DNA from: Hypsibius dujardini | Lineage: Eukaryota; Tardigrada; Eutardigrada; Parachela; Hypsibiidae | DNA: 49,113 bases | Direction of reading: 5' to 3' | Assembly: GCA_001579985.1 (NCBI GenBank) | Contig: LRSR01014034.1 | Span: 1 to 49,113, forward strand | In this document: piece by piece, positions 31,885 to 43,368 of the stretch | How positions within the stretch are numbered: position 1 is the stretch's first letter | Layout: each line of letters starts with the position of its first letter | Position numbers and translations under genes: made by a program | The notes under the pieces: generated by a model | What the model was told of the DNA's origin: nothing | Seen by the model: only the letters and a program-made list of their open reading frames with translations | Database searches by the model: none

Positions 31885-34062
31885 TTGTGTCTCTGTGTCT
31901 GTCTGTTTTTCTGTCTGTTTGTTTGTCGGTCTGTTTGTCTGTTTGTCTGCCTGTTTGTCTGCCTGTTTGTCTGTCGCCCGCCGGTCTCGCTGGCCGTATT
32001 TTCCTGTTCTCTAGGTCTGCCTTCCATGTGTTTGGCTTTTGATCCGCATGGTGGCAGCATTTTGCCCATCCTATCGGTTGACTAGGCTTTTGATCGGACG
32101 GTGGATGATTAATTTAAACTTCTGTTTTCAGGTGACAGCGTTACAAAAGGCAATCAATCTCGACGAGGTTCCAGCTAAAGAGAAACATGTGCGGACGTTG
32201 ATCATCGGAACCTTCCAGGAGAAGAGCGCGCATACTTTCTGGGCATTTGTCAATTCCCGGATCCCGGTCCAGGGCAACCCCGTGGTCGCCTGGAAGTTCT
32301 GCTATGTCCTACACAAGATCCTGCGAGATGGACATCCGAACGTCATCAAGGACTCCATCCGATATCATCCATTCCTTGTCGATCTCGGCCGGCTTTGGGT
32401 AAGAAAAGTCATTCGAAATTGGACAAATCATCCGTTTGAGTGAATCGATTGTTTGCTGCTGTTGAAGAAGTATACAGTAATTAGAGGAACTGTTAAAGGA
32501 GCTTTCGGTTACGTCTTACTGAGTTATTACTTATCAGACAAGTCGTTCACTGTGTCGTGTGTTTGACATTTCAGGGTCACTTGAAACTTGGCCACGGACC
32601 TCTGATCACCAAGTACTGCGAGTTGCTTGCCGTTAAGCTTGATTTCCATAGAAAAGTGAGTGTTGCACTTTTTCTGCGTGCGTTCACACAGTCCGGTATC
32701 GAGGGTCTCTCGACCGTTCAACAGGCGATTCGCTTCACGTTTAACACACTGTCTGATTTGCTTTTTTTCCTCTAGAACCCCCGATTTCCTGGGAATCTTC
32801 ACATTACCAATGACGAACTCGGCCGAATCGCTGATAATGACGTGAATAACTAGTACGCTGTGGCAGTTGACGCAAAAAAATATACGTGGTATCACTTTGA
32901 ATTTGTTCCGTGTTATCTGTAGCTTCCAGCTTTCAGTGGAAGTCTTCGATTACATGGAGTGCATTCTTGACTTGGCTACGGTGATATTCGGCTCATTCGA
33001 TATGAGCCGTGCGAATTCCATGACAGGTGCCGGTCAGTGCCGACTGGTCGTGCTGATACCTTGTATACTCGACTCGTGTCAGCTGTACGATTTCATCGTC
33101 AAGATGATGTTCCGTTTACACACTTGTGAGTAGATCGACATACAGGCACTCAGCGGCAGACAGACAGGCAGGCAGACAGGCAGGCAGACAGGCAGACAGG
33201 CAGGCAGACAGACAGACAGACATACAGGCAGACACTTAGGCAGACACACAGGCACACAGACAACAATAACAAATAAAGACGATTGTGGTTGGGCTAACTG
33301 TTGGACTTTTTAGCCTTGCCGCAAGATACCCTCAGTGGTCACCGTGAAAGATTCGCAAAGCAATTTAAGCAACTTCAGCACCTTTATTATAGGTGCGGAT
33401 TGATTTAGCGGTCTCATTTTAATCGTTGATCATGCGCTTCCGTATTATTCATAGTCGATATTCTTGCAGTTCAAGCAATCTGCAGTTCTTCAAAAACCTT
33501 ATTCAGATTCCATCTCTACCAGAGGTATATTGTTTAAGTAAACTGCATGCACGTGCGGCTTCACCATAATACCCCTCATTACCCGGTGTTTACTTCCAGA
33601 GAGCTCCAAATTTCTTCTCGGCCGTTGACATCAACCAGCACGTAACGCCGGTCGCCAAGGTTCAGGAAGTGCCGGAAGAAGTTGGTGGCGATCATGCCGA
33701 AGGCTTTCTGGTGGATACTCAAAGCACGGTTCGTCATGTTGTATGGCCCATATACAGCTGGCCCATGTACAGCTGGCAAAATGTTCTTCTGTGTGATTTT
33801 AGAATGGAAGCTACGGGTCTCCTCGTCCGCAAGAAATGGTGGTACCAGTTGAGACTCCATCGACTAATGGATTCGATGATCGTTTTGCTGACAGTCAAGC
33901 TGCAGCTGCTGAAAAGTATGCACTTGGCGGTCTAAATTTGTTTTATTTCATTGTTTAGCCGATGTAGCGGTCTGCGAGCGGCCCTTCCGCCTCTCCAGTT
34001 TGTTTAATCTATCAATCTATCTGTCTATCTATCTATCTGTTTGTCTGTCTGTCTGTCTTCTG

Positions 34063-34106
<44 letters not shown>

Positions 34107-37100
34107 ATGTCTGTATGTCTGTCTGTCTGTATGTTTGTCTGTCTGTCTGTCTGTATGTCTGTCGCCCTGTCTGTCGCCCTGTCTGTCGCCCTGTCCGATT
34201 TTCGCTAGTTTGTTAGCTTCTACGATATATTTCTATTACATGGTACTTGTTCACGTCCGGTCAAGAGCAGTTTCACCTCCGGAAATTCAAAATTTGGCAT
34301 GTCTTTCTTTCTCGTCCCAATAGAGAGCGCATCACCGACGACCTGCTGCAGGAGATTGAACGTCTCAGAAAGGTGGCAGACAAGATCAAGTCTGACGATC
34401 TAATTGTGATTGAGGACTTACGCAACAGAGTGGTCGAGCTGGAGCAGCAGAGTGAAGAGCAGAGAGCTCAGTCGGACTTGGTATGATGATGGTCTTTTGT
34501 GTGTGTGCGTCCCCAGTTCGCTGACACTTGGGGAGGGTGCTGCACTTTGTTTATTCAAACTCTCTTACCGGTTGTTTTTTGTTATTGCGCGTCTGTAGGA
34601 GAAACAAACCATGATGCACCAGATTGAACAGTCGGCGAAGAATCCCGAAGTGGTGGCGAACTTTGCCGAGCTGGACAGTAAGAATAGACCGGGCTGGTGC
34701 CTTCACCAGGTCGCTGAATTAATCATATTTTGCAGAACGAGCCAAAGCCACGGATGAGAAGCTGAAGAAAATGCGAGATGTCTATAATGAGCTCCGAGAG
34801 AAGCATGTGGCATTATTGCGATCGGTAAACCTTGAACCCAGTAATCAAAAGCTTACGGCGTATGATCACCAATTCCCAAAAAATCGTTCAAATCGTTCAA
34901 ATCGTTCAATTCCGATTGGGAATCTCCGATTCACAAAAAGTCGTTCAATGCTTGTGTAGGGTGCTGACGCTGAGAAGCAGCATAAACAAACGAAGAAAGC
35001 GCTGGAGGATTTAGAGCGGCAGAAAAATGTAAGTGCGCCGGCCGTTTGCAATAAGGAAGGTCTACATGTTAGACCATTTTACCTCGTTTTAGGAACTGAG
35101 TGTTCGCATCATGAATTTCGATATGGAAAAGGAGCAGCTGCAGAAAAGCGTCACATCCACTTCTGTTGATGCACAACGGGAAATTGATGAGAAAATTTCG
35201 GAGTGCAAAGCTCTTGAACGTCAATTGGCGGTAATTTTTGTTACTCGCTTCGTTTTTTTCACATCTATTAATGTATGTATGTGATGTTAAACTTAAATGG
35301 AATCCCGCAGGGTCTGCAGGCAGAGCTGGACAGCGCCCTTGTTACTCGTGAGAAACTCCATGAGGAACATCAAACTGTCATACTGCGTTCGAATGAGCTT
35401 CAAGAGAAGCTCGAGTCCGCGGAATCGGATTTGGATAGCGTTATTTTCCAGCACAATCTCCAGAAGAAAGCTCTACGCCAAAATTTCATCAGTAGGGCCA
35501 TATCGTTTTTCCCGTTCCCTTTCCCCAACTCAATTGTTGCTTAGTATACTATGTAGTAATGCTTTACACATTTTTGTCTAGATGTGATATGCGCCGCTTC
35601 CGCAGAGCAAATTCAGCACTGTGTCGCCACCTGGGAACAACCGGCATTTTCTGTGCTCACTTCCACGCCAGGTATGTTCAGACGAGGTCTTGTCTTGCGC
35701 ATTGCATTGACCGTAGTCTTCCTGATGTAGAGTTCCTACTGGTCTGTATCCAGCCGGTGTTGGATCACCTCCATCTGTTGAGTGAAATCGTCCCAAATGA
35801 CGAAGAGAGTAAGTCCTGCGCAGAGAATTTTTATTCGTTAATTTTTAGTCATTTCATTTGTTTTTTGCGCAGAACTGCCCCAGTTGGCCAAAGAAATCCA
35901 GTTGACTTTCAGCCATATGACTCATTGCCTGATTCAGTGCATGGAGACCTCCCAGATGGCACCGGTGGACCTAGCGGATGGTACGACTCCGTTTCACATA
36001 TTGTCCGTCCGTCTGTTTGTCCGTCTGTTTGTCCGTCCGTCTGTTTGTCCGTCCGTCTGTTTGTCCGTCCGTCTGTCCGTCCGTCCGTCCGTCTGTTTGT
36101 CCGTCCGTCTGTCCGTCCGTCTGTTTGTCCGTCCGTCTGTTTGTCCGTCCGTCTGTCCGTCCGTCTGTCCGTCCGTCAGTTTGTCCATCTGTTTGTGTAA
36201 CGTGTATGTTCTGAATGTCTGGATGTCTATTTCTTTGGGAGCATGTCTGCGAGGTACCAAAAGGCTCATTCAGTCTGGTCCGCTGTGTCATCCTGCCTCA
36301 TGATTCGACTTTTGTTATCTCGAGTATTGGTTGCTGCTTTTCGGAATGCATCGTTATGTCCTCTTTATTCCCAACAGAGTTTACGCTCGTGGCGACAAAA
36401 ATGAGCGAACTGTCCCTCACTTACCTGACTCGATTCCGCGACAATCCGCAGGCGGTCCAACCAACTTTGGCTGAACTGAAGGAATGTCTCGAAGTGCTCC
36501 AGCATCTTTCCAGTGTGCTGATTCCGAAGGTCGAAGATGTCCGAGTTGATGAGATTGCCGACCAGGTGGAGAAGGAGCTGCACGACATGGACAAGGCTAT
36601 TGAAGCGGCCGCATTGAAGATTGAAGAGATGTTGGCCAACAGTCGGACGAGAGATTCTGGTGTGACACTGGAGGTCAATGCAAAAATTCTTGACTCTTGC
36701 ACCACTCTCATGACGGTAATGAATTCGCCAGTTCTTATAGCGCACAGGCAATTCATTAATTGGAGGATTGTCGTGAATGTTTCATTTTTCAGGCTGTCCG
36801 GGTATTGGTCAGGAAATCGCGGGCCCTTCAGCAGGAAATAGTTGTCGCTGGTAAAGGCTTTACCTCGCCGAAGGAATTCTACAAGCGCAATCATCGCTGG
36901 ACCGAGGGGTTAATATCGGCGGCTAAGACCATCGGTCTCGGTGCTAATGTACTCCTGTAAGTGAATAGTTCTTTTTTACGTACGAGCGTGGTGTTTGCTT
37001 TTTGTTTTGACTTTGTTTCCCTTGCGTCGCATCAGGGAGGCCGCCAATAAAGTAGTCAGTGGAAAAGGCAAATTCGAAGAGCTGGTCGTGGCGTCACAGG

Positions 37101-37514
37101 AGATCTCCGCTGGGACTGTTCAACTGGTCGTGTCATCGCGAGTGAAAGCTGACAAGAATAGTCGAGCTCTAGCGGACATGTCAATGGCCAGCAAAGCCGT
37201 GACGCAGGCCACTGGGCACGTCGTTGCCTCTGCTAAAGACTGCGCACAGCTGGTCGAAGAGAAAGGTTGGTCCATTTCACTGGTAGGCGCCAGGTAGCAT
37301 TAGAACCTGCTCTAACCTTCTTGATTTTGTCCGTGTATTATTAGCGGATTTTGATTTCACCGGTATTACGTTGCACAAGATCAAGAAGATCGAAATGGAA
37401 TCACAAGTGAAGGTCTTGGAGCTGGAAAGTCTACTGACAAAGGAACGCGAACGACTCGCCTCAATCCGGCGGCAACATTATGCTCTTGTCGGGACGAACG
37501 AGTCTGAGAATTGA
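29676..37514 (+). CDS. HIP1: Huntingtin-interacting protein 1 family (ANTH, coiled coil, I/LWEQ)
   Basis: HIP1/HIP1R/Sla2 proteins tie clathrin-coated pits to F-actin. Twenty-two exons (29676-29771, 32132-32398, 32575-32655, 32776-32852, 32923-33125, 33314-33392, 33470-33524, 33600-33728, 33803-33915, 34324-34480, 34599-34677, 34736-34824, 34960-35028, 35093-35230, 35311-35491, 35582-35671, 35731-35808, 35873-35980, 36378-36715, 36793-36956, 37036-37265, 37345-37514) give 996 residues in one frame. The ANTH domain (about 1-285) has KEKHVRTLIIGT, AWKFCYVLHKILRDGHPNV and VEVFDYMEC. A coiled coil follows (about 365-560). The C-terminal THATCH module (about 740-985) contains VNAKILDSCTTLM, WTEGLISAAKTIG and IEMESQVKVLELESLL. 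The start ATATGTCG has a weak context but aligns with the family start. Intron 1 is 2.36 kb; the others are mostly under 200 bp apart from repeat-bearing ones. Confidence 0.95.
29932..30120 (+). repeat. TG dinucleotide array in HIP1 intron 1
   Basis: TGTGTG runs interrupted regularly by TCTG, about 190 bp long. It gives stop-free frames on the plus strand that are not genes. Confidence 0.95.
30977..31077 (+). repeat. TCTG array in HIP1 intron 1
   Basis: TCTG with TTTG and TATC variants, about 100 bp. Confidence 0.93.
31803..31977 (+). repeat. TCTG array near the end of HIP1 intron 1
   Basis: TCTG with TTTG, TTTC and CCTG variants, ending about 150 bp before the exon 2 acceptor. Confidence 0.93.
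33136..33263 (+). repeat. CAGG/CAGA array in HIP1 intron 5
   Basis: This array fills most of intron 33126-33313. It is the only HIP1 intron array in CAGR orientation; the others read TCTG on the coding strand. Confidence 0.93.
34003..34197 (+). repeat. TCTA/TCTG array in HIP1 intron 9
   Basis: It starts as TCTATC and becomes TCTG, with three TCGCCCTG variants at the end, within intron 33916-34323. Confidence 0.93.
36001..36197 (+). repeat. TCCG/TCTG array in HIP1 intron 18
   Basis: A higher-order array in which TCCG and TCTG/TTTG units alternate in a 12-16 bp pattern, about 195 bp long, in intron 35981-36377. Confidence 0.93.
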
Positions 37515-37988
37515 TTTTACGAGTTTTAAAAATAGTGTTCTGTGTTTTGACACGTTTCAAAAGAACCTTTGACGACCTCTTTCGTTTTGTCCTGGCTTGT
37601 GTCGTAGATGGTTACGCATGGTCTGTGGGGATTTGTTCCAGCGGCGAGATTTCCCTGCATCGACTTTCCTTGGCTTGTTCTCGTTTTATTTTCATGACAC
37701 TGGATAGACACTCAATATAGTGACAGTTTTCCACGTTTTCTTTATCAGCATCTTGAACGCAAACTTACAGTACGTTAACGTTTCATATTCCAACCTAGAA
37801 AATTAGCCGAAGGACGATTTGGTGACAGATCAGGCAGAGTGATCAAAGTGATCGGTTGGAGCCCTAGCATTCCTCATCTCTATCATTCTATGCCGTTGGA
37901 AACGAAAAAGAAGTCATGCAAGGAGAAATCGGAATGAGAACAAAAGTTGGTGTCGAAACGGAACAAAAACAACTCAAAAGACAAAATT
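37515..37988. other. HIP1 3' flank
   Basis: 3' untranslated and intergenic sequence. No clear AATAAA was found near the HIP1 stop and no other gene was recognised. Confidence 0.4.
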
Positions 37989-38171
37989 CTACTCCTCAAG
38001 GAGGCCGCCATCCCCGTTGTCTACTCCTCAAGGAGGTCGCCATCCCCGTCGTCTAGTCCTCAAGGAGGTCGCCAACCCCGTCGTCTACTCAAGGAGGCCG
38101 CCATCCCCGTCTACTCCTCAAGGAGGCCGCCATCCCCGTCTACTCCTCAAGGAGGCCGCCGTCCCCGTCGG
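37989..38171. repeat. 32-bp minisatellite, six units
   Basis: The unit starts CTACTCCTCAAGGAGG and ends CCATCCCCGTCGT. Units four and five are shortened to 26 and 29 bp. It lies between the convergent 3' ends of HIP1 and the unidentified gene. Open frames across it (for example 37947-38210) are by-products. Confidence 0.93.
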
Positions 38172-38277
38172 CATCCTCGTCTTCTTCCTCGTGGCTTGCA
38201 ACAACGTTAAGAGAGTCGCGGAGGTATCCTGCAACATTCACACGATGAATGATGACGACATATTTTCCAAGCAATCC

Positions 38278-40792
38278 CTAACAAGACACACACGCACCGT
38301 TGTCGATCATGTTCAACTCCGCTGTGTTGAAATGCATTCTAGGAATAGCTAAGGCGCGGCGAGTTTCTCGGCCGAATTTGACACTCCGCCCTGTGGAATA
38401 AATGTGAGTATTGTTAGTCCGTTTAAATAACGGTTGTAGCTTCTGGTGGGAAAAGTTGAACTCTGGTTAACTAATTGACCAAGACTGACCGCGAACGATC
38501 CCGGGACCAATATCCGCCACACTGTCCATGAAATCCTTACGGGACGGGACATCTTCCATACCGGCAACACGCAGACGGCCCAGTAACTCTTCCGGTCGAA
38601 CAGCCATCCAGTCACTGCAAAGCCTTGCTCGGACAATTTGAATACGCTACAAAGAGAAAAATCAAAATTCAAAAGGTTATGGGGAAGCTTTGAAATTACT
38701 GGAATGGAATAAGAAAACGAACATCAATAAAGGGCGTTGTTTCCCGAAGAGCCTCCAACCAAGTCAGCAAATGGTTCTTCGCTTCTGTAAGAAACAGTTC
38801 AACACTTATACCACATTTGACATTAATTTGTCACACTGAATAAAACCGTTGCGAATATATTATGGAGGGAAATGTCCTCCGGAACACACCTTGAGCTTTT
38901 TGATCCTGCGTAGCAGCAGATAGACTAGACCCATCGACAGTCAATTCCTCCAGCGAATGGGGCTGCTCGTGTTCTTCCAATCCAGGGAGGAAGTTGTTTC
39001 CGTTACTTCCCGATGTTCTGGCCTTTTTCGTCGGATGGCCGGAGGAGTGGCCGTTGATGTCTGAGTAGGTGGTGAGGCGCTTCTGCTGATGGGGTGTTCG
39101 GTTGAATGTGGGGATTTTGCTGGCACTTTGGTTGGCCGAACCTCGGGGAGCAATAGTGACGTTAGACTGTCGTTTCGGGGTACTGGTCGGCTGTCGGGAG
39201 GGTCCACTGCTGGAACCGGCGACACGGCTCACCGTAGGGCTGGCCGACGGGCTGGATGCATCTCCTCCATACCGCCCCTGTTCAAGAAAGTTGTTTAACC
39301 CTTTCAAACGCCAAGAATGAGGGAAGGGCTCTGGAATGGGCCAGTTTCCTACCCTGGAATGGGCCACCGGGTGGCAGGAGGCGCTCTGTCACAAATTAAT
39401 CGAAAACAAATGAGTCACTGCGTAGTCAGCAACCTTTATTTACAGTGAGAGCTTTTTCCAACCGTCCAGTTAATTTGTTTTTTTAACATATTCCCACAAC
39501 TTTTTTTCATATCTGATACACGTTTCACCGGGGTCCTTTAGGACCTTGGTGATAGCCAAAACCTGTCTGGAAGTTCTGATTCCAGAGTGATCCATTCTAG
39601 GGGAGAGGAAAGTCAAATGGCCCATTCCAGGACTCCTCCCTCATACATTCCAGGGGAGAGGAAAGTCAAATGGCCCATTCCAGGACTCCTCCCTCGTACA
39701 TTCTAGGGGAGAGGAAAGTCAAGTGGCCCATTCCAGGATCCCTCCCTCATACATTCCAGGTACGGGAAAGTCAAGTGGCCCATTCCAGGACTCCTCCCTC
39801 ATACATTCTAGGGGAGAGGAAAGTCAAGTGGCCCATTCCAGGACTCCTCCCTCATACATTCCAGGGGAGAGGAAAGTCAAGTGGCCCATTCCAGGACTCC
39901 TCCCTCGTACATAACGATCTATACACGTGCCTGCCAACCGTTCCATCAATCAACCCAACAAACCTACGCAGGCATGATGCTTCCTTTACCGATAACTGAA
40001 GTATAGCAGCCGAGAGGTTGTTGATGGTGTTGTTCTGCTGATGAACGGTCTCTGTGAGTTTGGCGATCTGAGCGCTGAGGACGTCCTCCGAGAAGGCGAC
40101 GTATTGCCTCGTAACCTCATCCTAACGCCCAAAATAAACCAACAACCGCTAGAAAATCCTGCTACCAAATCTCCAAAGAGTTACTCTACAGAGTGAAACA
40201 AATTCAATACCGAAGATTTATCGGCAGCCATTCAGCTTGATTTCGCTGTTTCCCAATTGGAAACACAACGAAAAAAATGAGGGAACGCGACAGCAATCTG
40301 TGCGGATGCCGATGGCGGACTCTGCATTGGTAATAAAAGGAAGTTACAGAAGGAACCAAAGTAGTACACACGAAGTAGCATGGAGATGGTTGAAAAAGAA
40401 GTTACAGAAGGAACACACGGGGCAAAAACCGTGCGCAAACCGAATCAAGCACTTTAACTCGACGGCTGTGTACAACAGCCATGCAATGAGTGTAATGGCT
40501 TAACACGGTTAGCCCAAGGTGTGTGCCACGTGTGCAGTACACACGAAGTAGCATGGAGATGGTCGGTTACCTTGGGACGCGTGAAGAGTTTCGGTGTACG
40601 TTTCTCGCAATCCCCCCGCAGACCGATTCCACCGTTGTCCCAAATGTGATCACAGGTAAATATAACCAGTACGTCTGACGAATGACCATCAGACTTCCAG
40701 AAACTTACGACCTTCTCGTCGAGAAAAAAGATGGCCGATTGCCGCAAGAAAAAATGCCACTGCGGGATACGCCAAACGAACTGCTGCCGCAT
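38278..40792 (-). CDS. Uncharacterised 311-residue protein
   Basis: I do not recognise this protein. Six exons (40792-40709, 40121-39990, 39277-38890, 38784-38723, 38646-38490, 38390-38278) join in one frame with matching phases. The N-terminus is compact and aromatic (FVWRIPQWHFFLRQSAIFFL). A short coiled coil follows (EDVLSAQIAKLTETVHQQNN), then a disordered Ser/Pro/Thr/basic linker (about 73-200). The C-terminal part is helical and looks like the conserved core (AKNHLLTWLEALRETTPF, CSDWMAVRPEELLGRLRVAG, IVRGRSVKFGRETRRALAIP). There is no signal peptide or membrane span. A basic linker with coiled coil would suit a nuclear or centromere/replication-type factor, but that is speculation. Introns 1 and 2 are long and repeat-bearing. 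The start codon lies just downstream of a doubled CACGTG element. Confidence 0.7.
39600..39916. repeat. 53-bp minisatellite, six units, in intron 2 of the unidentified gene
   Basis: Units read GGGGAGAGGAAAGTCAA(A/G)TG, then GCCCATTCCAGGA and a CTCCCTC(A/G)TACATTC end. Unit four is altered (GGTACGGGAAAG). Two reversed fragments (TGGAATGGGCCA) occur at 39333-39368 just beyond exon 3. Confidence 0.93.
40122..40708 (-). other. Intron 1 of the unidentified gene
   Basis: No extra exon was recognised. A 28-bp segment (AGTACACACGAAGTAGCATG and eight further bases) occurs twice in direct orientation, at about 40362-40389 and 40537-40564. Confidence 0.5.
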
Positions 40793-40805
40793 CAGTCGCG
40801 CACGT

Positions 40806-40894
40806 CGTATCGATAGCGCACAGCAACCGTGACACGTGGTCGGTAACGTCGCATCGACAGCGCACGGGCAACCGTGACACGTGGTCGGTAACGT
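40806..40894. promoter_or_regulatory. Tandem 44/45-bp promoter element with CACGTG boxes
   Basis: Two near-identical copies (40806-40849 and 40850-40894) each contain ACCGTGACACGTGGTCGGTA with a CACGTG E-box at 40833-40838 and 40878-40883. They begin 14 bp upstream of the ATG at 40792 of the unidentified gene. Function is inferred from position and motif. Confidence 0.5.
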
Positions 40895-41405
40895 AGCACG
40901 CCCTCCTGGTATCGTTCAGCTTGATTGGTTTAGTTTGAACAGCACATGCAAATTACATGTGCTGCACATTACCATGGTCCGAAGGTAGAGGTATTCCTAT
41001 AGCGCATTGCTGAATTTTTAATTAAGGAAATTTAATTCCATGTACGGGCAGCTGATTTAATTTTTTTTAAACTTTTCAACTATTTCAGGTTTAGTTTCAG
41101 GCGGAATGGAAGTTTCCCGCTAGACCATAACTAGACCATACTACTACTACTACTACTACTACTAGACCATAAGTCAGATGGCCACTGCCAAAAAAATTAG
41201 ATCAGTTGCATCATGCAAGTTGCATTTTGCGTGTTACGGATTTTACATGTATTAGCGAAACATGTGAATTATAAATGTTTTTATTGAGCACAAAATCAAC
41301 ACGATTAATTATTTCCGTTTTCACTACTTGTACTGCATTCCCTAAACCATCACAGATACAAACAGGATAGAACAGCGTGCAAAAGATGCAGACACAACAA
41401 CACTG
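40895..41405. other. Intergenic region between two minus-strand genes
   Basis: It contains a small palindrome (CAGCACATG...CATGTGCTG, about 40940-40964), a CTA trinucleotide run (about 41139-41163) and the EXOC3 polyadenylation signal. No gene was seen. Confidence 0.5.
41280..41285 (-). terminator. EXOC3 polyadenylation signal AATAAA
   Basis: The plus strand reads TTTATT, i.e. AATAAA on the EXOC3 strand, 121 bases after the stop codon at 41406. The position fits a short 3' untranslated region. Confidence 0.55.
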
Positions 41406-43242
41406 TTAGTGATGACCAGGGCGGAATCCAACTTCTGAGAAAATGGTCCTGGTCTTTTTTCGGCCGAACTCCCCCGACATGACGTCCAAAATCTTCGACC
41501 CGTCATTCCGGCTCAAATCATTCAGGTCAATCTTCATGTCTCCACGAATGTCCAACAGCCGGGCCAACTGCTGCGGACTGACATCAGGAAACTTCTGCAC
41601 GAACGTACTCAACTCCAGCTGGATCATGTCGGCTTCACACCGGAGAAGCTCGCAGATGTTTTCGAAGATTTCGTAGCTCAACAGGATGTCGACCTTATCG
41701 TCCGCGACGACGGGCTTTCCACCTTCGTTGACCGGTGTGGCAAAGGCCAAGTCCATGTTAAAGTGAGACAGAATTTCAATGTCCATCCCGAGGCGATCGG
41801 CGGCGTCGCTCCGCTCCTCTGCGCTGCGGAATTTTAACTTTCTGTCAAGAATAGCCTGCGGCAAAATAATTCGGTAAGACATAAAACAAACAAGGAGAAA
41901 AAACCCGATCGGTAGAGCAAATTTGAACTTCAAACCTGCAAGTAATATCGGAGGATTTTCAGCTGGGCAATCTCCATAGTCTCCACAAAGTTTGGGAGCA
42001 TTAAATGCTGCTGGTAATCACCGCCGTAGTCCTTCAGCGTCGCTGCAATAGTATGCATCGACTCCGACGTGATCGCCTTCTGCCAGGCAGCAGTGAATAA
42101 ATCCTTGATGGACTGTGACAAATCATGCAGCGGTTCCTCCAGTAAACAGGCGATCGCTTCCAAACGAATATGTTCGAAGCACTCGTAGCACTGGGACACA
42201 AGTTCGGTGTGACCCAGCCCGCTCTTCTTCTGCGCCCATAGCTGGACGAACTCGATGTAGCGACTGCAATCATTGACCAAGGCCATCATCACCGGCGTGT
42301 AGTTCATGAGCTGGGAACGATCCTTGAACTTCTCGGTGCGGTAGTCGAAGAAAGCGTTCTTCAAGGAGATGCTGAAAGCAGCCAGCTTTCCCAGGCAGAC
42401 CGCGTACATTCGCTTGGCCATCGACTCCCCCATTCTGGAAGCGATATTGATGTTCTGGTCGAAAATCTGGAAGACGTCGGTCGGTGTCTGAGTTTGGAAG
42501 TATTGGGTACTCTCGTCCGGCTTCTGGTCAGACATCCACAGGCTCTTCTCCACATTCAGGGCTCGAGTCAGCCAGTTGTCAATGTTTATAGACGTTGCAG
42601 CTTGATATTGGTCCTAAAGAAGGAGACGAGGTGCTTAGACAGCGAAGGGAGCACGTTACACCAACAGGCAAAAACAGACTTACGACTAAATGTTCAATCT
42701 TTTCTTGCGCCAATAGTGGTTCGCCGAGTGTCTTGACATTGATCTGCACGTGCGGACTCCCAAGGCAATCTGGCCCCTCATACTCTTCCAGCCAGGTCAG
42801 CATCGTTACAATATCCTCAGCTTGCAGCTTTTCATGGTCGATCAATTCGGCAATCTGTTTAGCAATGGACTGGTGGTACATCCTCGCATAGGCATTCATA
42901 ATATCGTAATCCGGAGGGAAACAAGGGATGGCGGCACCTCTCACAACAGACAAATCGCTCAATACATTCTTCCGTATAACTTCCAAATGGGTTACCAGCC
43001 ACGTTTTGTCTTTTGTCGATTCGGTAATTTTCGATCCTTCAATCCGCTCAGAGACAGAGTGGTCCAATACCTAAAAAGAAAAATTTACTGTCTTTAGCCG
43101 ATCAGATTACTAGTCTGTCGGTCAGCAGCTGTCTTGTCGGTCTCCTGTCCGTATGCGTGTATCTCTGTCGTCTGTTTCTGTCTGTCTGCCACCGTGTCTG
43201 CCTCTGTGTCTGCTTGTCTGCCTGCCTGCCTGCCTGCCTGTG

Positions 43243-43276
<34 letters not shown>

Positions 43277-43305
43277 ACTGTCTGTCTGTCTGTCTGTCTG
43301 TCTAT

Positions 43306-43368
<63 letters not shown>

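Noticed and set aside
35701-35730. Earlier acceptor (CCGTAG at 35711-35716) for HIP1 exon 17
   Set aside because: It leads to an in-frame stop within a few codons; the acceptor at 35730 keeps the conserved frame.
37947-38352. Proline/arginine-rich repeat proteins
   Set aside because: They are products of the 32-bp minisatellite; unit length changes break the frame and there are no splice or start signals.
37989-39916. CRISPR-like arrays
   Set aside because: The repeats are contiguous minisatellites with no unique spacers, in a eukaryotic genome.
39670-39999. Repeat protein reading MAHSRTPPSY
   Set aside because: It is the frame through the 53-bp minisatellite inside an intron of a minus-strand gene.
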